Shown here piece by piece: positions 51,824 to 60,858 of a DNA stretch of 64,000 bases; the stretch's first letter is position 1, and each line of letters begins with the position of its first letter. The DNA comes from Ideonella margarita (lineage in GTDB: Bacteria > Pseudomonadota > Gammaproteobacteria > Burkholderiales > Burkholderiaceae_C): contig NZ_JBBUTI010000003.1 of assembly GCF_038066635.1 (NCBI RefSeq), forward strand, positions 124,001-188,000, read 5' to 3'. A program made the translations under genes and the position numbers. The notes beneath the pieces are model-generated. The model worked only from the letters and a program-made list of their open reading frames with translations. It did not search any database and was not told where the DNA came from.

Positions 51824-52702
51824 ACTGATCGCGGCGGCGCCGCTGACGATCTCGGAGAGTTCCTTCGTGATCGCGGCCTGGCGGGTCTTGTTGTAGATGA
51901 GCTTGAGCTCACCGATCAGCGTACCTGCGTTGTCGGTCGCGGCCTTCATCGCCACCATGCGTGCCGATTGCTCGGACGCCATGTTCTCGGCGACTGCCTG
52001 GTAGACCAGCGCTTCGATGTAACGCGTGAGCAGCTCTTCGATGACCACGCCTGCTTCTGGCTCGTACAGGTAGTCCCAGCCGTAGGCCGACTTCTCGGCT
52101 TCGGACTGCGACAGCTTGTCGGCGGCCAGAGGCAGCAGCTGTTCCACCACCGGCTCCTGCTTCATCGTGTTGATGAACTTGGTGTAGCACAGGTACACCG
52201 AGTCCACTTCACCTGCGACGAAGGCGTCAAGCATGACCTTGACCGGGCCGATCAGCTTGTCGATCTGCGGGGCGTCACCCAGGCCGATGGCCTGCGAAAC
52301 GACCTTCGCGCCAATGCGGTTCAAGAAGCCGAAGCCCTTCGAGCCGATGGCCACAGCCTGAACCTGCTTGCCTGCGGTCTGCACGTCCTTCATCTTGTTC
52401 GTGACAGCACGCAAGACGTTGGTGTTCAGACCACCGCACAGGCCCTTGTCGGTGGTGACAACCACGAAACCAGCCACACCCGACTTGGCGTCGGAACGCA
52501 TGTAGGGCGACTGGTACTCAGGGTTGGCCTGCGACAGGTTGGCGGTGATGTTGCGGATCTTGTCGCTGTACGGACGCGCATTGCGCATCCGCTCCTGCGC
52601 CTTGCGCATCTTGGAGGCGGCGACCATTTCCATGGCCTTGGTGATCTTCCTGGTGTTCTCCACCGATTTGATCTTGCCGCGGATTTCCTTTCCGACTGCC
52701 AT
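51818..52702 (-). CDS. atpG: ATP synthase F1 gamma subunit
   Basis: The 294-residue rotor subunit starts MAVGKEIRGKIKSVENTRKITKAMEMVA and ends LIYNKTRQAAITKELSEIVSGAAAI, the two long helices of the rotor coiled coil. GGLNTNVLRA near residue 85 is the gamma signature. It lies 57 bp before atpD and 79 bp after atpA, each gap holding a stem-loop. Confidence 0.96.
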   Translation of the reverse strand: MAVGKEIRGKIKSVENTRKITKAMEMVAASKMRKAQERMRNARPYSDKIRNITANLSQANPEYQSPYMRSDAKSGVAGFVVVTTDKGLCGGLNTNVLRAVTNKMKDVQTAGKQVQAVAIGSKGFGFLNRIGAKVVSQAIGLGDAPQIDKLIGPVKVMLDAFVAGEVDSVYLCYTKFINTMKQEPVVEQLLPLAADKLSQSEAEKSAYGWDYLYEPEAGVVIEELLTRYIEALVYQAVAENMASEQSARMVAMKAATDNAGTLIGELKLIYNKTRQAAITKELSEIVSGAAAISG

Positions 52703-52723
52703 GACTTTTTCTCCTGGTCTGGG

Positions 52724-52766
52724 GGGACAGTGCTGCTTGGCCCGTGAGGGGTGTCAGTACTGTCCC
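52724..52766 (-). other. Intercistronic stem-loop between atpA and atpG
   Basis: GGGACAGT (52724-52731) and ACTGTCCC (52759-52766) are exact complements; with one mismatch the stem extends to 12 bp. The loop is about 20-27 nt. It ends 21 bp upstream of the atpG ATG, next to its ribosome-binding site. Confidence 0.6.
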
Positions 52767-52781
52767 TGGGGTGTCATGGAA

Positions 52782-54335
<1,554 letters not shown>

Positions 54336-54430
54336 TGCGGTACTCCCAATCTGGTCGGCGGCCCGGCACAAACCTCAACGAGGTGAACGGCGGGATGACG
54401 CAGGGACGATTCATTGCGGGGCGCCTGGGT

Positions 54431-54466
54431 CCCCGGTCGTGTCTGCAGGCAGACACGGACACGGGG
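54431..54466 (-). other. Long interrupted hairpin between atpH and atpA
   Basis: CGTGTCTGC (54438-54446) and GCAGACACG (54449-54457) pair exactly; CCCCG (54431-54435) and CGGGG (54462-54466) add an outer stem across a small bulge. It starts 11 nt after the atpH stop, leaving a 95-nt leader to atpA. No T-run is present. Confidence 0.65.
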
Positions 54467-54477
54467 TCGGGCGACGT

Positions 54478-55011
54478 TCAGGCGGTGAGCGAGACCTTCA
54501 TCTGTTCCAGACGAGCCTTGACCGAGGTGTCCAGCACCTCGTCGCCCACCGTCACCCGGATGCCCCCGATCAGTTCGGGGTCCAGCGTGACGCTGGCCGA
54601 CAGCTTGCAGCCGAAACGCTTTTCGAGGGCGGCCACGATCTCGGACAGCTGGGCTGCCTCGATCGGGAACGCGCTCTCGATCAGCGCATCAGACACACCG
54701 CCTTCGGCATTGACCAGCGCACGGAACTGCGCAGCCACCTCGGGCAGCGCCGTCAGACGACCGTTCTCGATCAGCAGGTGCACAAAATTGCGCACGCCTT
54801 CGATGAGGTCACCCTTGTGCGCAGCGGTGATGACGTCGAGGACAGCTTCCGGACGAACCTTGGGGTCGTCTGCAAACTGGCGCAGTTGCGCGTCTTGCGC
54901 AATCACGCCGAGCGCGTCGATCTGACGCGCCCAACCCTGGACGTCCGCCTTGCGGGCGACCTGGAACAGGGCTTCCGCGTAGGGACGTGCGATGGTGGCA
55001 AGCTCAGCCAT
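54478..55011 (-). CDS. atpH: ATP synthase F1 delta subunit
   Basis: The 177-residue subunit links the stator stalk to the top of F1. It starts ELATIARPYAEALFQVARKADVQGW, the N-terminal six-helix domain, and ends with IGGIRVTVGDEVLDTSVKARLEQM, the OSCP/delta signature. It begins 2 bp after the atpF stop. Confidence 0.95.
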   Translation of the reverse strand: MAELATIARPYAEALFQVARKADVQGWARQIDALGVIAQDAQLRQFADDPKVRPEAVLDVITAAHKGDLIEGVRNFVHLLIENGRLTALPEVAAQFRALVNAEGGVSDALIESAFPIEAAQLSEIVAALEKRFGCKLSASVTLDPELIGGIRVTVGDEVLDTSVKARLEQMKVSLTA

Positions 55012-55013
55012 GG

Positions 55014-55484
55014 TCAGAGCTCCGTCTTCAGGCGGGTCAGCAACTCGGCGTGAACGCCGGCGTTGACTTCGCGACGCAGGATGCTCTCAGCGCCCTTGAC
55101 GGCCAGCGCAGCGACTTCTTCGCGCAGCGCTTCACGGGCACGAACCACCTGCTGATCAGCATCGGCCTTGGCCGCTGCGATGATCTTGGCAGCTTCGTCG
55201 TTGGCCCGCACGCGGGCTTCGTCGACGATGGTTTGTGCACGCTTTTCGGCGTCAGCCAAACGCTTGGTCGATTCCTCGCGCGTTTGCGCAAGTTGCTCTT
55301 CCACACGCTTGTTGGCGGTTGCCAGGTCAGACTTGGCACGGTCAGCCGCAGCCAGGCCGTCGGCGATCTTCAGCGCGCGTTCATCCAGTGCCTTGGTGAT
55401 AGGCGGCCAGACGAAGCGCATCGTGAACCAGACCAGGATCGCAAAAACGATCGCCTGGAGGATCAGAGTGGCGTTGATATTCAC
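55014..55484 (-). CDS. atpF: ATP synthase Fo b subunit (GTG start)
   Basis: The 156-residue stator subunit has one N-terminal membrane segment (NATLILQAIVFAILVWFTMRF) and a long Ala/Arg/Glu-rich helix that forms the peripheral stalk. The start codon is GTG at 55484; its ribosome-binding site AAGGA lies inside a small hairpin at 55493-55510. Length equals the E. coli b subunit. It follows atpE by 36 bp. Confidence 0.95.
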   Translation of the reverse strand: MNINATLILQAIVFAILVWFTMRFVWPPITKALDERALKIADGLAAADRAKSDLATANKRVEEQLAQTREESTKRLADAEKRAQTIVDEARVRANDEAAKIIAAAKADADQQVVRAREALREEVAALAVKGAESILRREVNAGVHAELLTRLKTEL

Positions 55485-55492
55485 GGCTCAAT

Positions 55493-55510
55493 CCTTTCGG
55501 TCGTGAAAGG
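55493..55510 (-). promoter_or_regulatory. Hairpin covering the atpF ribosome-binding site
   Basis: CCTTTC (55493-55498) and GAAAGG (55505-55510) pair exactly around a 6-nt loop. On the mRNA the 3' arm GAAAGG contains the AAGGA that serves the atpF GTG start, so folding would limit atpF translation. Confidence 0.6.
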
Positions 55511-55520
55511 GAGGCAGCGA

Positions 55521-55790
55521 TTACTTCGGCAGGTTGGCCAGCAGGGTTGCGGCGAACGGGTTGGCGAAGGCGAACAGCAGGGCGATGGCAACGCCGATCA
55601 GGAAGGCAGCGTCGATCAGACCGGCCAGAATGAACATCTTGGTTTGCAGTTCGTTCATCAGCTCAGGCTGGCGAGCCGACGATTCCAGGAACTTGCCGCC
55701 CATCAGAGCGATACCGATCGAAGCGCCGATAGCGCCCAGACCAACAATCAGACCACAAGCCAGTGCGACGAGACCGAGGATGTTTTCCAT
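55521..55790 (-). CDS. atpE: ATP synthase Fo c subunit
   Basis: The 89-residue proteolipid has two membrane helices joined by a polar loop SSARQPEL. The proton-carrying acid is Asp60 in LAGLIDAAFLIG. The first helix GLGAIGASIGIALMGG has the usual Gly/Ala spacing for a proton-type c ring (no Na+-binding Glu/Gln pattern seen). AGGAG sits five bases before the ATG, the strongest ribosome-binding site in the operon, preceded by a pyrimidine tract. Confidence 0.97.
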   Translation of the reverse strand: MENILGLVALACGLIVGLGAIGASIGIALMGGKFLESSARQPELMNELQTKMFILAGLIDAAFLIGVAIALLFAFANPFAATLLANLPK

Positions 55791-55813
55791 GATGACTCCT
55801 AGAGGATTTAGAT

Positions 55814-55839
55814 GAGAGAGAGGGGAGAGAAAAAAGAGA
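55814..55839 (-). promoter_or_regulatory. 26-nt uninterrupted pyrimidine tract ahead of atpE
   Basis: Bases 55814-55839 are all purines on the + strand, so the mRNA has 26 consecutive pyrimidines directly after the atpB stop and about 24 nt before the atpE start. U/C-rich leaders bind ribosomal protein S1 and raise translation, as in the E. coli atpE leader. Confidence 0.6.
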
Positions 55840-56730
55840 TCAGTGAGCGTCGTGCGCCTGACCAACATAGATCAGCGTCAGCATCATGAAGATGAATGCC
55901 TGCAGCGTGATCACCAGAATGTGGAACAGGGTCCACACAGTGCCGGCGACGACATGACCGATGGCCAGGCCGACACCAGAAACCGACAGCGTGAACGCGC
56001 CGCCCATCAGCGCGATCAGCATGAACACGAGTTCGCCGGCGAACATGTTGCCGAACAGCCGCATGCCGTGCGAGACGGTCTTGGCCAGGAACTCGATCAT
56101 TTGCATGAGGAAGTTGAACGGCCACAGGGCGGGGTGAGCGCCGAACGGGGCAGAGATCAACTCATGACCCCAGCCGCCCAGGCCCTTGATCTTGATGTTG
56201 TAGAACAGGCAGATCAGCAGCACGCTGGTCGACAGACCCAGCGTGGTGGACAGGTCAGCCGACGGCACCACGCGCAGGTAGGCGTGGTGAGCGTCGTGGC
56301 CAGCCGCTTCGTAGACCATGCCCCAGGCGGCAGGCAGTGCGTCGACCGGCAGCATGTCCATCGCGTTCATCGCGAAGATCCAGACGAACACCGTCAGGGC
56401 GAGCGGTGCAACCAGCTTGCGGCTGGTGGCGTTGTGGATCACGCCCTTGGCCTGGTTGTCGACCAGCTCAGCCAGGATTTCCACGGCCGCCTGGAAGCGA
56501 CCCGGAACGCCCGACGTGGCCTTGCGGGCAGCCAGCCACAGGAAGAAGCAACCCAGGGCGCCGAGCACCACCGAGAAGACCACCGAATCCAGATTGAACA
56601 AGCTGAAGTCGATGATCGACGTCTGCTTCACGCTCTGAAACGAGAAGTCCTTCTGCAGATGCTGCAGGTGGTGGGTGATGTACTCACCGGCGCTTGGACC
56701 GTGCGACTCGCTAGCAATTTCGCTCGACAT
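55840..56730 (-). CDS. atpB: ATP synthase Fo a subunit
   Basis: The 296-residue membrane protein forms the proton half-channels. It has about five to six membrane helices and the essential Arg in MRLFGNMFAGEL (residue about 235). The C-terminus HILVITLQAFIFMMLTLIYVGQAHD is the conserved last helix with Gln and the channel His/Asp. It follows atpI by 24 bp. Confidence 0.96.
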   Translation of the reverse strand: MSSEIASESHGPSAGEYITHHLQHLQKDFSFQSVKQTSIIDFSLFNLDSVVFSVVLGALGCFFLWLAARKATSGVPGRFQAAVEILAELVDNQAKGVIHNATSRKLVAPLALTVFVWIFAMNAMDMLPVDALPAAWGMVYEAAGHDAHHAYLRVVPSADLSTTLGLSTSVLLICLFYNIKIKGLGGWGHELISAPFGAHPALWPFNFLMQMIEFLAKTVSHGMRLFGNMFAGELVFMLIALMGGAFTLSVSGVGLAIGHVVAGTVWTLFHILVITLQAFIFMMLTLIYVGQAHDAH

Positions 56731-56754
56731 TGTTTGTGTCTCGTCTCTAACCGT

Positions 56755-57240
56755 TTACCTGGACCACCGTTGCATCAGCAACGCCAGCCAACTTGCCTTC
56801 AGGCCCAACACGAGCGAGACCAGCAACGCAGTCCAGCTCAGATCGGGCACCAGCTTCGGGGCCAGCGCGAGCATGGCCACCGAGAGCGCAATTTTTCCAA
56901 ACTCCCACAACATGAAACTGACGACGTAGGCGCCAGCCTTCATGCCGGGAGCTTGTCGGCCTACACCCCGTGCCATCAAGGCGCTGGGAAAGACCACGGT
57001 GGCAGCGCCATACAACGCTGACCACACAAACCCCTGTCCTTCGGTGAGCAGCCACGTCAAGGCAACCACCACCGCGCCGATTGCAGCCTGAACCGCAACC
57101 ACCCGCCATGGCGACATCGGCGGGTGCTTCGACACCAGTGCCTGCACCTCTTCGCGGGTCAGGGCCTTGATGTCTTCTTCTGCAGCCTCATCTTGAGTGT
57201 CATCCCAGGCAGACGGGCGTGTTTCGCGTCGGTCTGTCAT
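56755..57240 (-). CDS. atpI: ATP synthase protein I (AtpI)
   Basis: The 161-residue protein has a hydrophilic N-terminus of about 45 residues rich in Asp/Glu and four membrane segments. AtpI helps assemble the c ring and is normally the first gene of the operon, as here. A TATAAT lies 38 bp upstream. Sequence conservation is low in this family, so the call rests on position and membrane pattern. Confidence 0.88.
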   Translation of the reverse strand: MTDRRETRPSAWDDTQDEAAEEDIKALTREEVQALVSKHPPMSPWRVVAVQAAIGAVVVALTWLLTEGQGFVWSALYGAATVVFPSALMARGVGRQAPGMKAGAYVVSFMLWEFGKIALSVAMLALAPKLVPDLSWTALLVSLVLGLKASWLALLMQRWSR

Positions 57241-57277
57241 GGAACCAATCCTTCAGCGTGAGCAGCAAAGCCTCGGG

Positions 57278-57283
57278 ATTATA
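57278..57283 (-). promoter_or_regulatory. atp operon promoter -10 box
   Basis: The minus strand reads CCCATATAATCCC, a perfect TATAAT 38 bp before the atpI ATG. No good TTGACA is present 16-18 bp upstream, so this promoter may need an activator or rely on the -10. Confidence 0.65.
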
Positions 57284-57366
57284 TGGGCAAACCCTTGTTC
57301 GCCCTAGATGCCCCTGCGCGACGCCCGAGGGTTGCGCGCTCGCTCAATTGCGGTTACTACGCAGTT

Positions 57367-58272
57367 TCACGCATGGACGAAGTTGACCGGCAGGCCCGGC
57401 ACGCTGACGCGCATCTGCAACACCTGGCCCGCCCAAGGCTGCTCGGCCAGCTCAGCCGCAGGACGGTTTTCGCGGGCGGTGGTGACATACAAGGTGCGCA
57501 GATCGTCGCCGCCGAAGCACGGCATGGTCGCGCATTGAACCGGCAGGTGCACGGTTTGCAACACCTCGCCGGCCGGTGACAGCCGCAGCAGGCGACGCCC
57601 CTCGAACATGGCCGTCCAGTAGCAGCCTTCGCTGTCCACCGCGGCGCCGTCAGGCCGGCCGGCGTAGGTCGAAAGGTCTTGCCCGGCCTGCTTCACCGGG
57701 AATGTGGCGAAAACGCGTCGACCGCTCACTTCGCCCGTGGCCGGGTCGGCGTCGAAGGCATAGATGGTGTGCGCCTTGGTATCGCTCCAGTACTGGGTGC
57801 GGCCGTCCGGGCTCCAGGCCAGACCATTGCTGACCGTGATGCCGTCAGCTTGGCGCGACAACTCTCCGTCAGACCAGCGATACAGCGCCGCCAGCGCGGG
57901 GTCGCGCGGCTCATAGATGGTGCCGACCCAGAAGCGGCCCCGGGCATCGGCCTTGCCGTCGTTGAAGCGCTCTTTTGCCGGCTCGTAAGGCGGCGATGCC
58001 AGGCGCTGGCGCTTGCCGGTGGCCGGGCTGAAGCGCCACAAGCCGTCGCGCATGGCCAGCACCAGGTCGCCGTCCATCAGGGGCGCGCAGCTGCAAGGCT
58101 CGGTCTCGAACGACCAGTGCCGGTGCTGGCCGGTGTGGGGCTGGTACCAGTTCAGTTGCTTGCCCGGGATGTCGCACCAGTACAGCGCGCGCTCGGTGGG
58201 GTGCCAGAACGGCGATTCACCAAGCAGGCTGGCGGGAACGGGCAGAGGCTGGAAGAGGTCGGGCGCGGTCAT
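57367..58272 (-). CDS. SMP-30/gluconolactonase/LRE family protein
   Basis: The 301-residue cytoplasmic protein is a six-bladed beta-propeller hydrolase. Metal-site motifs are LGESPFWHPTERALYWCDI (Glu at residue about 18), KERFNDGKADARGRFWVGT (Asn/Asp near 105) and SNGLAWSPDGRTQYWSDT (Asn and Asp near 150 and 200). Known members hydrolyse gluconolactone or aldonolactones. The start is ATG 58272 (MTAPDLFQPLPVPASL). It is the third gene of a run after the HK and LytTR genes, but the link is not functional knowledge. Confidence 0.9.
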   Translation of the reverse strand: MTAPDLFQPLPVPASLLGESPFWHPTERALYWCDIPGKQLNWYQPHTGQHRHWSFETEPCSCAPLMDGDLVLAMRDGLWRFSPATGKRQRLASPPYEPAKERFNDGKADARGRFWVGTIYEPRDPALAALYRWSDGELSRQADGITVSNGLAWSPDGRTQYWSDTKAHTIYAFDADPATGEVSGRRVFATFPVKQAGQDLSTYAGRPDGAAVDSEGCYWTAMFEGRRLLRLSPAGEVLQTVHLPVQCATMPCFGGDDLRTLYVTTARENRPAAELAEQPWAGQVLQMRVSVPGLPVNFVHA

Positions 58273-58313
58273 GGGCGGATTCTCCCTGCCGCACCCGGTA
58301 CATCGCAAGAACA

Positions 58314-58334
58314 GCCGGCGAGGTGTGCGCCGGC
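58314..58334 (-). terminator. Hairpin after the LytTR regulator gene
   Basis: GCCGGCG (58314-58320) and CGCCGGC (58328-58334) pair exactly across 7 nt. It lies 8 bp after the regulator stop, before the gluconolactonase start at 58272. No T-run is seen. Confidence 0.45.
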
Positions 58335-58342
58335 CGCGCGGC

Positions 58343-59209
58343 TCACATCCCCTTGAAGAGATGCGCGTAGCTGCGGCTGACTTCCAGCTTCTGCGTGTGG
58401 CCCTTCACGGCCACGATCTGCCGGCCACGGAAATCACGCGTCACGCCGGCGATGGCATTCACCGCAACCAGCGTCGAGCGGTGGATCTGCCAGAAGCGCT
58501 GCGGGTCGATCTCGTCCACCAGCTCCTTGATGGGCTTGCGGATCAGTGCCTCGACGGTGGCGGTCTGCACGCGGGTGTACTTTTCATCGCTGATGAAGAA
58601 GAGCACCTCGTCCACCGGAATCATCTGGATGGCCTGGCCCACCGTGGCCTGGATCCACTGCAGGTAAGCCGGCTTGGCCTGCACGCCAGCCACACCCAGG
58701 CCACCCAGCTGGCCACTCAGGCGATGCAGCAACTGCTGCAGCGGTGGCGCGGCCTGGCCCGCGCCTTCCCCCGCATCGCCCGCTTCACCCTGGCGATCAG
58801 CCAGGCGCTTGCGGATGCGCTCGACGGTGACCTTCAGCCGCTCGCGCTCGGCGGGCTTGAGCACATAGTCGGCGGCGCCTTGTTCGAAGGCTTCCACGGC
58901 GTACTGGTCGTAGGCCGTGATGAACACGATCTCGGGCAACACGCCGTCGTCACCCACGTCCATCTGGGCAATCTGGCGCGCCGCGTCCACGCCCGTCATG
59001 CCGGGCATGCGGATGTCGAGGAAGACCACGTCCGGCCGATGCTGCTCCACCAGCTCCACCGCCTCGGTACCGTTGCGGGCTTCGGCGACGATCTCGAGTT
59101 CGGGCCAGGCCTCGGTGAGGCGCGCACGAAGCTGCTCGCGCATCAGGCGTTCATCGTCGGCCAGCACGGCACGGGGTGCGCCGCTTCGGGGAGTGGATGC
59201 AGTGGTCAT
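58343..59209 (-). CDS. LytTR-type response regulator (AlgR/LytR family)
   Basis: The 288-residue protein has a receiver domain (residues about 12-130, with LADDE and Asp in VVFLDIRMPGMTG), a linker of about 60 residues rich in Gly/Ala/Gln, and a C-terminal LytTR DNA-binding domain (about 185-288: IPVDEVLFFISDEKYTRVQT, FWQIHRSTLVAVNAIAGV and KLEVSRSYAHLF). It pairs with the kinase gene 42 bp upstream. Such pairs control exopolysaccharide, cell-surface or metabolite genes. Target is unknown. Confidence 0.92.
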   Translation of the reverse strand: MTTASTPRSGAPRAVLADDERLMREQLRARLTEAWPELEIVAEARNGTEAVELVEQHRPDVVFLDIRMPGMTGVDAARQIAQMDVGDDGVLPEIVFITAYDQYAVEAFEQGAADYVLKPAERERLKVTVERIRKRLADRQGEAGDAGEGAGQAAPPLQQLLHRLSGQLGGLGVAGVQAKPAYLQWIQATVGQAIQMIPVDEVLFFISDEKYTRVQTATVEALIRKPIKELVDEIDPQRFWQIHRSTLVAVNAIAGVTRDFRGRQIVAVKGHTQKLEVSRSYAHLFKGM

Positions 59210-59251
59210 GGCTGAATGCTATGCGAGATGCTGACGGAGGTGGCTGCTCGA

Positions 59252-60694
59252 TCAGGCAGTGGGGTTGGTGGCTGGGGCGGCGCCGGCCACGGTGCGGTAA
59301 GGCACGGTCACGGTCACCACGGTGCCGCTGGGCGTGTTGGCCAGCACGGTGAGCGAGGCGGCAGTGCCGTAAAGCATCTGCAGACGCTCACGGATGTTGG
59401 CCAGGCCGACGCCGGTGCCCGAGGTGGCCGCGTTGCCGAAGCCCACGCCGGTATCAGCCACCGAGACCGCCAGCTTGCCGTGCACGATCTCGGCCTTGAC
59501 ACGCAACTGCCCGCCTTCGGCCTTGGGCTCCAGGCCGTGGCGGATCGCGTTTTCCACCAGCGTCTGGATCATCATGGCCGGGAATTCCGCCGAGGCCAGG
59601 CCGTCAGGCACATCGATGTGCGCATCGAGCCGCTCTTCCATGCGCACCTTGAGAATTTCCACATAGGGCCGGACAACCGCCAGCTCGCGCGCCAGGTCAC
59701 GCGGGCCGCCGTCGGAGGTTTCGCGCATCGTCGGCATGCTGGCCCGCAGCAGCGCGATCAGGTTCTTCTGCATCTGGCTGGCGCGCGGCGGGTCGGTCTC
59801 GATCAGGTGATCGATCGAGGCCAGCGTGTTGAACAGGAAGTGCGGCTCCACCTGGGCCTGCATGGCGGCCATGCGGGCCTCCACCACCTGCCGGCGCAGT
59901 GATTCGGCTTCGGCGGTTTCGGTCGCCTGGGCGGCCTTCACTTCGGCCTGGATGCGGCCCTTGTAGGTGATCTTGACGATGGCAGAGGCCACGATCCACA
60001 GCAGTGCCAGGTCCGTCAGGAACTCGCCGTAGCGGACGGTATGGTGCTCGATGCGGCTTTCCGGCTTGGCAGCCTCCTGCATCGCCTCGACCTGGGCCGT
60101 GCGGGCCTCCTCGATGGCGTCAACGATGGCCTGCTTGGCTTCTTCCACGGCTTCGCGGACATCGTCTGCAGCAGCACCCGGCGGCAGGTTGATGCGGACT
60201 TGCTGGTCACCCGCCGAGATCTCGACCGATTGCGGCCCGATCGACACGCTGGCGCCATCACCCACCGCGGACGCCACACCGGAGGCCGCACCAGCCACGC
60301 CGGAGGCGGCACTGGCAGCGGCTTCGGCGGTGCGTGCCGGGCGCTTCTGGATGCGCACGCCGTTCTCGTCGATGGAGATGTCCACCCCCTCCTTGCCACC
60401 GGTCAGTCCCGGCTTGTCGATGATGATCTTGCGGGCGGGGGGCGGAGCGGGCGTCTTGGGCGGCGCCGGCGAGTCGGGTGTCGAGACGATGGCTTCGGTG
60501 AAGGTCCAGCTGAACGGCGGCAGGCTCTGGACGATGTTCACCACGATCACCAGCAGCACCGACAGCACCACGAAGCGCTTCCAGCTGATGCCAGCCAGCC
60601 AGGCCCCGTAGGCGTGGAAACCACGAACGGCGGCAGCCGAGAAGGACTGCCAGTTCTGACGCCATTCGGAGGTGGGGGTGTTGGGTGTGCTCAT
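59252..60694 (-). CDS. LytS/YehU-type sensor histidine kinase with unusual periplasmic region
   Basis: The 480-residue protein has a membrane segment at about 41-58 and another at about 230-250, so the 170-residue stretch between (about 65-228) should face the periplasm. That part has beta-like repeats (VDISIDENGVRIQKRP, VSIGPQSVEISAGDQQVRINLPP) followed by an Ala/Glu helix. The C-terminus is a His_kinase/HATPase: QVEPHFLFNTLASIDHLIE holds the phosphorylated His near 295, NAIRHGLEPKAEGGQL and GVGLANIRERLQMLYG finish the ATP-binding part. It pairs with the LytTR regulator downstream. Confidence 0.88.
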   Translation of the reverse strand: MSTPNTPTSEWRQNWQSFSAAAVRGFHAYGAWLAGISWKRFVVLSVLLVIVVNIVQSLPPFSWTFTEAIVSTPDSPAPPKTPAPPPARKIIIDKPGLTGGKEGVDISIDENGVRIQKRPARTAEAAASAASGVAGAASGVASAVGDGASVSIGPQSVEISAGDQQVRINLPPGAAADDVREAVEEAKQAIVDAIEEARTAQVEAMQEAAKPESRIEHHTVRYGEFLTDLALLWIVASAIVKITYKGRIQAEVKAAQATETAEAESLRRQVVEARMAAMQAQVEPHFLFNTLASIDHLIETDPPRASQMQKNLIALLRASMPTMRETSDGGPRDLARELAVVRPYVEILKVRMEERLDAHIDVPDGLASAEFPAMMIQTLVENAIRHGLEPKAEGGQLRVKAEIVHGKLAVSVADTGVGFGNAATSGTGVGLANIRERLQMLYGTAASLTVLANTPSGTVVTVTVPYRTVAGAAPATNPTA

Positions 60695-60820
60695 GGTGCT
60701 GATCTCACGCTGGAAACGGCCGGAAGGCCATGCTGCGCACTGTACGCACGGTCTTCAGCGGGGGTGTGGGCAAAGCGATCTGGCGCGGGAAGAGACTGAC
60801 AGACTGCATCATCCGGCGAC

Positions 60821-60842
60821 AAAACGCGGGGCCGCACGGCCC
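60821..60842 (-). terminator. Intrinsic terminator-like hairpin after rlpA
   Basis: GGGCCG (60829-60834) and CGGCCC (60837-60842) pair exactly, and on the minus strand the stem is followed a few bases later by TTTT. It lies 17 bp after the rlpA stop. Confidence 0.5.
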
Positions 60843-60858
60843 GAACAGCGGCGCCCGA

